A DNA stretch of 64,000 bases from Cyrtodaria siliqua (Eukaryota > Mollusca > Bivalvia > Adapedonta > Hiatellidae), in assembly GCA_037043455.1 (NCBI GenBank), contig JAWPHD010001432.1:62001-126000 (forward strand), in the 5' to 3' direction. How positions within the stretch are numbered: the first letter of the stretch is position 1; the number at the start of each line of letters is the position of its first letter. A program made the translations under genes and the position numbers. Positions 35,991 through 48,154 of this stretch are shown here, in pieces. The notes beneath the pieces are model-generated. The model made no database searches. It was given only the letters and a program-made list of their open reading frames with translations, and was not told the DNA's origin.

Positions 35991-36899
35991 CTGATCCACA
36001 AACATTTATTAATTAAATTTATTTACAAACCACCACCAACACCACAAGTAGATTTCTTCTGATTAATGCATCAACTTAGTTAATAAGTGGTGAAGAGCAG
36101 TAAAACACAATAGTATTTGCTTTATTTACAGCATAAAGACCCATAACACATGTCTAAAACGTGGTCATATCTTGTTAGAGACAACATGAGCTAATCTACA
36201 ATAAGGTCGAATGACCTGGGTACGACAGTAATAATTTTTCAAAGACCTCTTATTTTTTTAAAAACCCTTTTTTAAGCCCGGTTTCTTGCTGAGATCCTTT
36301 CTTTAAATTCTGTATTTTCCACTTGATTATCTGTTAGGCTGTGAGATAATTATATTTTATTGAATTTCAACAAAGAAATTTACAAAACATTCAATTTGGT
36401 AAATGCCAAAATATTTTCTGCGCATTCTGGTTATGGTTATTAATTTCTCCTTAAAAGAGGGGAAATTAACCAGAAAGGAGGGAAATATTGGGTGCCAAGT
36501 TGATCTGAACAAATTTGAATCGCGGAGTAATTGTAAATCACTTACCTTCATTCCAAAATAGTGTCCGAAATGCTCGAAAAATTGCCGATATTGAAATTCA
36601 ATAGGGCGGCCTTGATTTATGGACTACTTTATACTAATGACGTCATTATGCAAATAATCTAGTGATACAAGTTAAATTGGACGTGTCTGTTGCCTGCCTC
36701 CCATTTGTGGTTTTAGTACTATGGCCCCCAGCCTAAACCTAAACAGCCTTAACATTTATTTTAATATAAGTCAGTTCCTGTTAAGATAATGTACATATAC
36801 CATTTCTTGCGGGCATTAATCTTGATTCATAATAAAAAAACATCATGATAATTGCTACATGGAAAGATATATTATCCACTAGATGGATGTTATAGAACT

Positions 36900-37030
36900 T
36901 TTGTTATTGCTTTACTGGATAATTGCGAGGTTGTGCACACATACAATTGATTTAAGCCAACCTGTAGGATTTATTGCCTACTAACAGTTCTAGGTCGGTA
37001 ACCCCGTTTACAACTTTTTTTAAATATGCT
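36900..37030 (-). repeat. alpha-repeat fragment (block A)
   Basis: GCCTACTAACAGTTCTAGGT then CGGTAACCCCG is the inverted central block. The B copy is at 51,710-51,850. Confidence 0.6.
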
Positions 37031-37909
37031 CATTTAATTAGGGTTGTGTTGCACTTACTGATACCTATATCTGAGAGGTTTCAGACAACGTGAGGTCAAA
37101 CGTCATATGAAGTTACAGTCTTGTTATATGATTCATTTTATGATACGTTTTGATATAAAACGCCGTATACACTGTTTCCGAATGATTCCAAATGACATGG
37201 AGATGTTAGAAGCTGAGTTTACATCCTAAACATAAACTGCGGACATATCGATCACATTTCAAAAGTAAATTAATTAGTGTTGTTTATAATCATTTAAGAC
37301 AAAAAACAACGAACATCTATTTTCAGAAATGAGGATTTATTACCGCCAAATCTGATCAACCATATCTTTCTCCATACTTTTATTTATCCGATTTGCAACT
37401 CTGTCTCAACATTAGCGTTTCAGGAAATGTAGTTTTAGTTGAAAAGTCAGACTATGGTGCAAATCTTGGTATCTGTTTTCAGAAACCGTAAGTCTTGTTT
37501 TCTTCATGTTTAGTCTCATCATCTTTCAATAAATAATTACAGCGTAAACGCTATAAGATAGATCATTTGTGTTTGACGTGGCATATCATCTAAAAGGACT
37601 TGTTATGTCTACTTGAGACATTTAAAAAGACTCACTAAAACAAATATCGCTTCGTAAACACTACATCAATTGTGAATATATTGCAGTTTAACCACAAAGT
37701 CCTCTTCAACCGCTCCAGTTAGTAAACCGACTGTTAATAGATATCGATCAGTTGGTGTATCTTTATTTCAGAAGGGCAACGAAATGTGATACTTTGGAAA
37801 TGTCATTGTGAAAATGTATTCCCTGGGCAGCAAATAAGAGATAACAGTTTTATTGTTTATGCAGGAAAGATTAAGTTTATCCACATGTCTACAATACGCC
37901 ATTACATGA

Positions 37910-38625
37910 TCAAAAGTAGATATAACAATCGAAAAGGAAAAGTAGCATTCAAGGACGACAGTCAACCACAAATACACAAAGAAACAAAGTACAACGTTAA
38001 ATATGAATACAAGACCAAATAAGACATCACAAACTCAAAAGGGTTCCTAATAGGGCTGCCGCCTTGGAACGGTCAGTGGCAACAAAGGCTACTGGGGGTT
38101 TAAACCGGTTCTAGGGTGCACCAAACCTCACACTTACCCTACTGTCATCCCATTAAAACAGGACAGTGTAAATAAAGAAATCCCCGCCATGAACTATTCT
38201 CTAACCAACAAGGCAGCATTAACAGGCAATAAAAGTAAAACACAAAGATGCTCGTGTATATATAAATACAAAAAAACCATAGCCTAGAAAGCCACAACGA
38301 AGGTACTCAATGACTTGACAGAAGCAAGAGCAACAAGAGAACAAACCACTGAGGGCACGACTAGATCGAGACAAACACAAACGTCACCGTCATTTTGGGC
38401 TTTAGGCACACGTCATCATAGGGTCCACAGCTTGTCCGGTCATCCCACAATTAAAGAGGAAAGCATAGTGGCGAATTGTAAATGGATCCTGCGCCACGCC
38501 TGCAGTGATAGGGTCATAACCTCTTTTGATAAACATTTTAACAAGTTTAACAAAGATAGATGAAAGTGATCATGACCAAGGATCTTACGAAGTTTGTTAA
38601 TAACGTCACCATGACTTGGCATTCC
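37910..38625 (+). repeat. alpha-repeat, near full-length, block A only
   Basis: Runs from AGATATAACAATCGAAAAGG through GCCTTGGAACGGTCAGTGGC, ATGAACTATTCTCTAACC, GATGCTCGTGTATATATAAA and CACAGCTTGTCCGGTCATCC to GATCATGACCAAGGATCTTA and ACGTCACCATGAC. The corresponding part of B (59,840-59,970) is a 0.13-kb unrelated stretch. Confidence 0.85.
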
Positions 38626-40894
38626 TGTGAATTTATCTTGATTTCACTTCTTTTGTTACTCTGTATCAAAGCAGGAAGCCAGCTGTCAAAATTAAGCCTA
38701 AGAAAATTATGTCACTCTAAAAGGAAACAAAAGCGAAAAACATCGACAAGTATTTTAACCACAACAGTGTTTTATAAAGTATATTGACTGACAATCTGAA
38801 TATAAAAATAGACTGTGTTTTCTTAAATTAATTCAAATGACGTTTTGAATTAATTCAAATGACCTGTTATGTATATGAATTCTGAACATCAAAAATACAA
38901 TCAATTTAAAGCATAACACCATATATCGTGATGCGAAATAACATATGTAAAACCACATCAAGATGTTTCAGAATAATATAGTCCATCATGTCGTACATGT
39001 AAATTAACCTTGCGTGGTATTATACTGTGTATTATCAAATTTGCTAGGATATTGTAAACAAAAAAACCCCACCCTAAATACCTGTCATCTCGACATTTTT
39101 ATTTTGCCTTTGATATATATGTATGCGAGTATGCTCTAGTTAGCGTATCATTTGAGCATTTAGTAACGTACTAACATATCTCTCTGTTGCAGTGGTATAA
39201 AGGAAAACATAAAGACCGAAAATCCCTGTTTCAAATCACGCTCCGTGCAACTATTTTAAGAACTACTATCGGAAGCCATTCATTTATCGATGTTACCTGT
39301 ACACATGCTAGACACATGTAAAATGTGATATTTTACGCATCGATGTCTAGCATATGTACTGACGTTTTGGTAGATTGTCGAATTGAAACTACTTCACCCG
39401 TGACTCATTCATATTCTCCATTTCATCCTTCATTCATAGTTTGAGTTCGTATTTGTTTAAGTGTACACATAATTATACAAGTATGTCATGCTAACATCAT
39501 TAATATGCATGTCTCTACCACGTGAGGTCGTTTGCAAATGTTGACACTCTGGCGCGACAATAATGTATTATCTTATTATACAATAATTACTACAATAATT
39601 CTTTTATTGTCATTTATAACCGAAAACTGAAATCTTAAGGATTTGTGATCATCAGAAAATGAAAAGTAGTTGTAAACTGTCGCTACAAACACTTCTTCCT
39701 AAGACACAGAGTGCTTATACTATATTGAGAATATGCATATGTTATTATATTTTACTTATGGTTTTAACGTAGCAACCGCTGAAACCGGCACTTTTTGTTA
39801 CGTTTTTTTTGAAGAAAGTTATATTTTGATTTCTGTTATTGTCGAAATTTATTTTTTGTTTTCTGTTATTGCGAATATTTATGTACTGTTATATGCTATC
39901 CGCAGTTGTCTGTAATTATCTGCATTCTGTATCAAGGAAACCGATAAAATTGTATTTGTTTTTGCTTTTGCCCTTATCTCCAACCATCACCACTGTATAT
40001 GCACAAGCTCACTGGTTTAAATATTTCAATTATTTGCTATCTGTTACCATCAACTTGAATTTGCTGTTATCCTGTTATTAGACTCCAATTTTCCACCCTC
40101 ATACACATACCAGGCCATACAGAGCACCATTGATAGTTTTTATCTGAATACATCAATCTTTATTTGTGGTTTTGTTGAGTCTCAATATTCAAATTTGGAA
40201 TTCCTTACAGACCTTAGAATGGTAAAATTTCAGTAAGATAACTCATGTTGAATAAACACAACTGATTGGACCAGACGTATAATCAATCACGTACTGTGAT
40301 TGTACTCGGATAAAGGATATTTTACTTCAATTGTTTCACTTTTTTATCTAAAACATGTTTAAAGATATACAGAATAAAACATTACAGATTCTCACTGAAA
40401 TCACAATTATACATGTATTGCATAAATATAATTGTAACTACTGTTATATTTGTCATTTTCAAAACATAAAGAAGAATATGCTTCTTATAACATGCTGAGT
40501 CTCTTTATTTTATTTAATCAAAAACACAATTATAGTTTACTTGTTATTCTGTTCCAGTGACATGTGCTATATAAACACTAATAACATTTTATTTTATTGT
40601 TTTCATTTTCATCCAGACACTTGTGTGTTTATATTAATACTTCAGTAGACATGGTAGATGGCCTTATTTCCATTATATCAACATCTCTTGTTCAATGCTC
40701 ACAATTTGTACTGTTGGGCACTGTTTAGTAAATGCGGGTGAGATTTGCTTTATTGGTGGTCTTAACATACTTGCTGCGATTGGGTATATTGGCAAAAACA
40801 AAACTGCTGTAGCATAAATATACATCCTCATCCGCAGACTAACAGAAAAACGTTGTGTGTGAAAACAGTTGACGTGGTAATTAAAAAAATCTGA

Positions 40895-41262
40895 AAGGAG
40901 AAATGTGGAAATCGTTGAACACGATAAATACACCAATATTGCAGTCTCGGTTTGACTGAGACTGTTCACGAACGGTAGCGAAAATTGCTTGCTACAGTTC
41001 ATGCCCTCAATCCCCGGGTTGAGCAGAACTTAATATTTAAAATACCATTAATTTTGAACCATCCCGAAGATGATATGCGTATGACGGTGAGCATGGAACC
41101 ATCAATGCGGTATTTTTACACCATTCCATGGCCAGCGGCGTATGGTCCCAGTTTCTAACAACACTTGTTGCCCTAAACGAGAAAACAGTTGGCGACATGA
41201 ACAAAATAGAATTTAGCTGAGCGCAGACGTTATGAAGCCTGCGTATCACAGTTAACAATCAA
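40895..41262 (+). repeat. beta-repeat copy 3 (block A)
   Basis: GAAATCGTTGAACACGATAA, GCAGTCTCGGTTTGACTGAG, TCCCCGGGTTGAGCAGAAC, TTCCATGGCCAGCGGCGTAT and TTATGAAGCCTGCGTATCAC occur in order. The B counterpart is at 61,832-62,158. Confidence 0.9.
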
Positions 41263-41399
41263 AAGACTCAATTAAAACGCTGGCAACGTAAGGTTATGAT
41301 TAATAAACAATACTCAGAACCTTTAAAGGCTGGAGTATTGGAACAACCTATTCGAAATTCAAGACAGAATCCAAAGGAATATACCACCTATATCTGTAA

Positions 41400-41530
41400 A
41401 TATCGGTCTCATTTATCGGTTCGTGAAGTCACATACTTTGCCTTTCATTTATCCTTGTAATTGCTGTTTGTTTCCGTTCGTTATTTTGATTGAATGTTGT
41501 CCTTGAATGCTACATTTATATTTACTTTCA
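41400..41530 (-). repeat. alpha-repeat fragment (block A)
   Basis: GTGAAGTCACATACTTTGCC, ATTGCTGTTTGTTTCCG and GATTGAATGTTGTCCTTGAA match the minus-strand distal alpha-repeat as at 7,010-7,110. The B copy is at 62,310-62,440. Confidence 0.55.
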
Positions 41531-41924
41531 TAGATGTAGCTTTACAATTTGTCGAAATTAACTGAATTAGCCAAAGTTATATTTAACTACGATTTCTTTT
41601 TATCTACAAATGCACTACAGGTCTCTGTTTGGCTTCTGCAGATAACTAGGTGGATGATTGTTAACATGAAAACCAACTTTCGTTCCACAACGCAACATCA
41701 CACAAGTGTATGACTGATAATGAAGATATAGCCTATACCAAATCCCATTTAGGTCTGACCCTCAATGTGTAAATGCTAGATTGGAAACCAAACCTATTCG
41801 GATGCATTCATGAACGTACCAGATTTTTAAAATCAACAGTGCCAATTATCAGCTTTTGTTATTTAATGTTTGTCTGCGGCAGATTGGGTGTTAGAAAGCA
41901 AAGTGTACTCTGAGGAATACAGTA

Positions 41925-42095
41925 TAGAAAATATATATAAAGGTCGAACAGGAAATGTAGCATTCAGGAACATCCTTCAACCATAGAAACAAACAACAAT
42001 TACTAGGATAAATAAAAGACAAGGTAAATTACATCACAAACAAAAGGGTGGGCTATAGGGATACCGTATTGGAACGATCAGTGGCAAAACATCTG
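41925..42095 (+). repeat. alpha-repeat, 5' part (block A)
   Basis: Begins AAATATATATAAAGGTCGAA and ends just past ATACCGTATTGGAACGATCA. Shared with B at 63,003-63,160, so it predates the duplication. Confidence 0.75.
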
Positions 42096-42867
42096 GGGAA
42101 GACAAGATAGAAATATTGCGTAATCCTGAGAAGAAAACAACGATTACGACATATAACGTCTACGTAACAAGGGAAGAGAACATAGAAAGCCTTGATAATC
42201 AGAGGGATGCAACATATATAACCTTCGCAAAAAAGTGATAGACAAAGTTGCTGTCATGATAATATCATCTACTCTATTCCTCCATTTTGAAGACTATAAT
42301 ACTTCATTTCTAATGACTTATATCGAATAATCAGCTTATATATGGTACTGACAGCATAATATAGAAACTCACACACAAGAAGAAGCGGGGTCATGGGATT
42401 ATGTGTGTTGTGCCTTTGATTGTTCAACCTTTACGGATACGCTATTCAGCCTGTTCTGCACATGTACAGCTATATTTCAGGCACTGAAATATGAATATAC
42501 ATTTTCTGGTACAAAACAATTCAAGCCTGATTGACAGCGTGTAAATAGACTGACTAGATTCCTTGTTAAGGATGACGTATGATGTCAAACCAATATTTGC
42601 CCTAATCGTCAAATCTTATCTCGGGTCGCCACGTTGTTTACGAAGGATTTTGATTAGGCCTCAACGATCAACTTGTCTTAATCCAGCGCGCAATACTGGG
42701 AATATAGGGTTTTATATTGTATATTGTACCGTATCTTAACATTATATATTTTATAATATATATTGTGTGAATAATATATATGTGTTTATATTTGTTTACA
42801 ATACCAACATAAAATGAAAATACTATGGTTTAACGATATGACCTGGTTTAATATCATTACAGAACCA

Positions 42868-43352
42868 GGGCCCCTTTTTATGAAACAACTTACGACCATT
42901 TTGATCGTAAATTTATTTCTTAAATGCTTCACTATGCATTACACTTTTCAAATAAACGTGATTTTATTTCATTTTCTTATACATGTGATACTTCTGCCCT
43001 ACGTGCAAACACATAATTGTCTACATTGAATGCACAGGTGAAAAAGTAGACGATTTTAAAATTTGAGACATCCTAAGACAAGGCCCAGACAAAATGAAAA
43101 CGCGTTGATTTGTGAATTGTGGGTCCGGTTTTATGAAACAACTTACGACAATTTTGATCGAAAGTTAATTTCTTAATTTTTTTACTTTGATTTGCAATTC
43201 ACAAATCAACGCGTTTTCATTTTGTTATCTTATACATTTGATAGTTCTGCACATACTGCACATATAGTTGTCTACATTTAATGCTTAGGTGCAAACATGT
43301 AAACAATTTTTAAATGTGAGACTTATCGTAAGATGTTTAATAAAAAGGGGTC
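42868..43352. mobile_element. Dimeric TIR element (MITE), block A only
   Basis: B continues directly from AACAGAACCAGAAG, whereas A has about 485 bp between AGAACCAG and AGAAGTTGATTC. The ends are inverted and imperfect: left GCCCCTTTTTATGAAACAAC then TTACGA; right, reversed, ACCCCTTTTTATTAAACATC then TTACGA. The left motif recurs in direct orientation at 43,126 (GGTCCGGTTTTATGAAACAA), so two units are head to tail. A 31-bp arm at 43,089-43,119 is exactly inverted at 43,195-43,225. No coding capacity. Confidence 0.85.
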
Positions 43353-43414
43353 CAGAAGTTGATTCTTTAAATATTTACTCGTATTGATTATGATTGTATT
43401 TCTTTGTGTTCTAG

Positions 43415-43765
43415 AGGAGATATTTTGAAATCGTCAAACACGATATATACAAAAGATATTGCAGTCTCGGTTTGATTGAGACTTTTCATGAACAGTAGTG
43501 AAAAGTGCTTGCTACTGTTCACGCCCTGTACCCCGGGTTGAACATAACTCAATATTTAAAATGCCAATAGTACATAAATTTAAGCCATCCCGAACATGGT
43601 ATTGCATATGACCTTCAATGCGGTAATTCCATGGCCAGTGGTGTATAGTCCCAGTTTTCAAAAAAAAACGTTGCGCTAAACGAGAAAACAATGCGCGAAA
43701 TAAACAAAATGGACTTTAGCTGAGAACACAAGTTATGAAGCCTGCGTATCACAGGTAATTTCGCT
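43415..43765 (+). repeat. beta-repeat copy 4, between the blocks
   Basis: GAAATCGTCAAACACGATAT, GCAGTCTCGGTTTGATTGAG, ACCCCGGGTTGAACATAACT and TTATGAAGCCTGCGTATCAC. It lies just past the right edge of block A, whose own beta-repeat is 2.5 kb to the left. Confidence 0.85.
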
Positions 43766-44049
43766 TTCCTTATAGTAACACAGATGGTTGTTATTATATT
43801 GATTTACCTAGGTTCATATCTTTACAGCTCGTGCATTAATTTGATATATAGTTATATTTGTTTAATATAGTTATAAGATCGTAATTATATTGTTTCAAAT
43901 ATATATTGGTTATATATCTTAATAGTACTGTACAGAGCTATATGACATTTTATTTTTGACTTGGTTTATATCTTTAAGGTACCATACTTAGTTGATATTG
44001 TTTGTTATTTGAGTGTGCCTCATATCGTTACTGATATGAAAAAGTATAA

Positions 44050-44545
44050 AAAAGACAGATATAAAAATCGGACAGGGAAAGTAGCATTCAATGACGACAG
44101 TCAACCACAAAACACAAAAACAAACACGCAAACAAACGAGAAGGCAAAAGTAATAACATCACAAACACAAAAGGGTTGACAATAGGGCTTCCGCCTTGGA
44201 CAGGTCAGTGTCCAAGAAGGCCACAGGGAGTTTAAACCAGGTTCTAGGGTGCACCAAACCTCACTCTTACCCTATTGGCATCCTAATTAAACAGGACAGC
44301 GTAAATAAAGAAATCCCCGACAAAAATGTATTCTCTAACCAACAAGGCAGCGTTAAAAGGCAATATAAGTAAAACACCTAGATGCTCGTGTATATATAAA
44401 TACAAAAAAAAGCAAGCCTAGAAAGCCACAATGAAGGTACTCAATGACTTGGCAGAAGCCAGAGCAACAAGAGAATAAACCATTGAGGGCACGAAATGCC
44501 AAGACCGCGGACAAACATCAAACGCCACCGTCTTTCACAGTAAAC
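44050..44545 (+). repeat. alpha-repeat, first of a tandem pair
   Basis: From AGATATAAAAATCGGACAGG to CAAACGCCACCGTCTTT; the distal part is missing. A second copy begins about 40 bp later in the same orientation. Confidence 0.85.
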
Positions 44546-44579
44546 CCAAAACACGCAAATCGACAAACATGAATGGCAG

Positions 44580-45300
44580 TCATAAGGAATAAATCAGCAT
44601 TCAAGGACGACAGTCAACCACAAACATACAGAAACAAAGATCACATCTAAAGATGAATAAAAGGCCAAATAAAACATCACAAACACAAATGGGTTGCACA
44701 TGGGGCTACCGCCTTGGAACGGTCAGTGGCAAAAATGGCCGCTGGGGGTTTAAACCAGGTTTTAGGGTGCACCAAACCTCACACTTATCCTCCTGTCAAC
44801 CCAATAAAACGGGACAGTGTAAATAAAAAAATCCCCGCCATAAACTATTCTCTAACCAACAAGGCAGCATTAATAGGCAATATAAGTAAAACTCAAAGAT
44901 GCTCGTGTATATATAAATACAAAAAAAAAGCCTAGAAAGACACATATAAGGTTCTCAATGACTTGGCAGAAGCCAGCGCAACAAGAAAATAAACCATTGA
45001 GGGCACTACAAGACTGCAGACAAACATAAAACGTCACCGTCTTTTTGGGCTTTAGGTAGATTTTATCATAGGGTTCACAGCCTGTCCGGTAATCGCAAAA
45101 TCAAAGAGGAAAGCATAGTGTCGGACTGTAAATGGGTCCACTACCAAGCATGCAGTGCGTTGCAAAATGATAGGGTCATAAACTATTTTGGCAAACCTTT
45201 TAACAAGTTTAACAAAGATAGTATGAAAGTGATCATGACCAAGGATCTTAAGAAGTTTGTAATTCACGTCACCGTAGAAGTCAGGTTGTGATTGTCTTTG
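44580..45300 (+). repeat. alpha-repeat, second of the pair, near full-length
   Basis: Holds ATCAGCATTCAAGGACGACA, CGCCTTGGAACGGTCAGTGG, ATAAACTATTCTCTAACC, GATGCTCGTGTATATATAAA, ACAGCCTGTCCGGTAATCGC, GATCATGACCAAGGATCTTA and ACGTCACCGTAGAAGTCAGG. It is one of the best copies for a consensus. The 94- and 73-codon frames it carries on plus are not conserved in other copies. Confidence 0.9.
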
Positions 45301-45856
45301 TCGCAGAAGTGTTCTTAAATAACTTCTATATTTGGAAAGAAGATCAGAGTTAGTTAATACAGTTTAGCAAAGGTTTTACGAAGTTTATGGTAACCGTAAA
45401 CCTGATGGAGTAGCTTTTTAGTTATACAAACATTACGAATATTAAAGCCCTCAACTCGAGTTCAAACTCTAGAAAAAACGCATAAGTTGAGACACATAGA
45501 CCCCATAAGAAGTTGCTCAGGGAACATCATAAGACGTCACTGTGTTTGATTATCAACATAAAACATATCATTTAATATGAGTTCATATCAGTCTGGCTGT
45601 CATAAATTTATAGTACCGGTTTCATTACAGTCAGTCTTGAACTGATGTCATTTTCGATTTTTCTGAGTTTCAAATAATTCTATCAGTACTAGAATTAGTA
45701 CGGTTTGTGTATGTTTTTTCGATAAAACTAAGATAGGTTTTTCGAAACAAGTAAGCAAAAATATACCTTCCTATATTATGGAACTCAATACAGAACTTAG
45801 GCCTATAATGTATGTCTATGGAAAATGAATTGGTGTAGTATGACCAAAGGTTTTTC

Positions 45857-47465
45857 TTTTCTTTTTAGTCTCCCACCGGGACTTAAAGGTCTCACTACAG
45901 AATTACCTCCCTTGGCCATGACGGTTTGAAGATTCCTACACCGTAAAAAACTAGGGCTCTGTTAATCGGTTTGCTCTCAACTTGGAAATGTGCAATCATT
46001 CTCATATTTCTGCCTTCAGGTGACAAGATTGGAAAATGTTCATGTCTTCTGCTAAGTTTAGATGCCACTGGGTGGTTTTCGAGGAAGATATGATAATTTG
46101 AAAATGGGTAGGAATACAGTTGAATTATTAGTGAAATGGAGCTAGTTTTAAGGGGTGCTGAAAAAGACTGGAATTTAAAAAAAAATAATCTGGTCAACTT
46201 TTGATTTTTTGTGGATATTCTGAGCTTCAGAGGAAGTTTTGCAGATTGAGGGGAGATTTAAAGACCAATGGAGATTTTACAGTATGTTTGCAGTGGTCCA
46301 CAAGTGACGTTTTCTACATATATTGTATAGTGTTGATTAATTCACTAGTGAGACGTATAGGTTTGCACCCCGTCCGTCCGTCCTTCCATCCGTTCTTCCA
46401 AAATGCTTGTCCGGGCCATATTTTTAATACTTTAAGACTTTGAGATATCAAACTTGGTATGTGGCTACATCTTGGGATAGCGGTGTGACGCATACCAAAA
46501 TAAGATCACAGTGACCTGTGACCTCAGTCATAGAAAATGTTCCGAAAATGATTGTCCGGGCCATATTTTCAATACTATAAGACTTTGAGATAATAAACTT
46601 GGTATGTGAAAACATCTTGGGATAATAGTGTGTTGCGTATCAAAATAAGGTCATTGTGACCTTTACCTTGACCTGTGACCTCTGTCATAAAACATGATTT
46701 TCCGGACCGTACTTTCAATACTACAACACTTAGAGATACTAAACTTAGTATTTGAATACATCTTGGGATAGCGGTGTGTCGCGTACCAAAATAAGGTCAT
46801 TGTGACCTTGACCTGTGACCTCTGTCATAGAAATGCTTGTCCGGACCGTATTTTCAATACTATAACATTTAAGAGATACCAAACTTGGTATGTGAATATT
46901 TCTTGGGATAGCGGTGTGTCGTGTACCAAAATAAGGTCATTGTGACATTGACCTTGACCTGTGACCTCTGTCATAGAACATGATTGTCCAGACCGTATTT
47001 TCAATACTATAACACTTAGAGATGCCAAACTTGGTATGTGAATACATCTTGGGATACCGATGTGTCGCGTACCAAAAAAACGTCATTGTGACCTTGACCT
47101 GTGACCTCTGTCATAGAAAATGCTTGTCCGGACCGTATTTTCAATACTATAACACATAGAGATACCAAATTTGGTATGTGAATACATCTTGGGATAGCGG
47201 TGTTTCGCGTGCCAAAATAAGGTAATTGTGACCTTGACCTGTGACCTCTTTCAAAGAACATGATTGTCCGGACCGTATTTTCAATACTATAACACTTAGA
47301 GATACTAAACTTGGTATTTGAATACATCTTGGGATGCGGTGTGTCGCGTACCAAAATAAGGTCATTGTGACCGTGACCTTGATCTTTGACATCCATCATA
47401 GAAAATGTCTGGAAAATGTTTTTCTGGGCCGGTGGGGGACTATGGGTTGCCCTGCACTTCTTGAT
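45857..47465 (-). mobile_element. 1.6-kb insertion in block B with satellite core
   Basis: Absent from A at about 24,960. The left part (45,880-46,330) shares words with 59,340-59,690 (CAGGTGACAAGA, TGGTCAAC, GCAGTG(A/G)TCCA). A CCGTCCGTCCGTCCTTCC tract at 46,371 begins a tandem array. Read on the minus strand this gives core repeats followed by a GGACGGACGG tract, the same architecture as the element at 27-29 kb. The strand call is inference. Confidence 0.6.
46395..47400. repeat. Tandem array, ~7 units of ~136-147 bp, with hormone-receptor half-sites
   Basis: Each unit has TTTTCAATACTATAACACTT, ACCAAACTTGGTATGTGAAT, CATCTTGGGATAGCGGTGTG and TCATTGTGACCTTGACCTGT. Perfect AGGTCANNNTGACCT palindromes lie at 46,648-46,662 and 46,794-46,808; near matches are at 46,934 and about 47,359. 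TGACCT half-sites are also in direct repeat (46,803, 46,809, 46,816). Frames on the minus strand follow the repeat. Confidence 0.9.
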
Positions 47466-48154
47466 GCTCTTGTAATTGTTTTATTTTTCATAGACAAAAC
47501 TGTTACAATACAATTTTTTTTTTTAATTCCAACATTGGGTATTTGCTTTTTGATATTTGCTTTGAAATGCTTAGAATGTCCTGCGGTATTTCTAATTATG
47601 TATATTTAATATTATCTGCTCAACATCACTGAAGTGTATCGTTCTCTGGATGTTGACTATATTGCTAGCGATTTATTTGTTATAAGACTTTTACTTACAC
47701 TGTATGATCAATGACTTGGCTGAAGGCTTATAAATATAATAAATATTTATTATTAAACGAAAACTAGGTGACTGCATATCCTTAAAGTACATTTTTCAAA
47801 ATTGAGACATCATTACGCATTCTGAGTTAAAGCCTACCCGAATATCACCATTATAAACTAATTTGGTTCTGTTAAAAGGAACAAAACAAAGTCTCTGTTA
47901 ATGTGTCACTTGCATGACAAAACATCAGACGAAGAACTTAATGATAGTTAAAAATAAGTTAACATTTCAAAGATATAGTGCATTGCAGCTCGTTCAAAAT
48001 CGCTTCTGATGAGGTTAACACACGGAGCGAGTAGTTTCGTGATTTGTTACCATTATACAATTACTACTTGTCAGGAGGATTATTTTGTCATTGGTTTTAC
48101 CACGCATTCTCTACTTATAGCCGCTATTTCGTATTGATGCATTTTCTATACAGT

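Larger units (their letters stand above)
35033..36748. mobile_element. A-only ~1.7-kb segment with 12-bp inverted termini
   Basis: B passes directly from GCATCACTGAACATTAAA to AATGTCAGTCAGTACATG (51,543-51,575), so the interval is absent there. AGGCTGGGGGCC at 35,238-35,249 is exactly inverted at 36,723-36,734 and could mark the ends of a ~1.5-kb non-autonomous DNA element. About 200 bp left of the first terminus is also A-specific. Inside are two tRNA-like SINE copies and, near the right end, TGACGTCA (36,638) followed by ATGCAAAT (36,648). No transposase is seen. Confidence 0.6.
24845..43370 (+). repeat. Block A of a large direct segmental duplication
   Basis: Segments shared with block B, in the same order and orientation: 24,860-24,960 = 45,730-45,850; 25,025-26,250 = 47,515-48,740; 30,740-32,170 = 48,750-50,035; 32,585-33,720 = 50,045-50,530; 33,850-34,540 = 50,690-51,320; 34,836-35,030 = 51,345-51,555; 36,750-37,650 = 51,560-52,455; 37,660-37,800 = 59,690-59,835; 39,235-42,865 = 59,970-63,985. 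A 186-bp sample at 31,739/49,652 differs at 9 positions. The remaining intervals are block-specific insertions or deletions. Confidence 0.95.

Noticed and set aside
38560..38787. 75-codon frame with a hydrophobic run (FILISLLLLLC)
   Set aside because: It begins in the distal alpha-repeat and has no conserved counterpart in the other near full-length copies at 17.5 and 45.2 kb.
44714..44935. 73-codon frame in the alpha-repeat
   Set aside because: It covers the central block; other copies at 17.0, 38.1 and 44.2 kb have indels or stops in this frame.
46825..47399. Minus-strand frames with repeated VLKIRSGQ
   Set aside because: They are translations of the ~140-bp tandem units.
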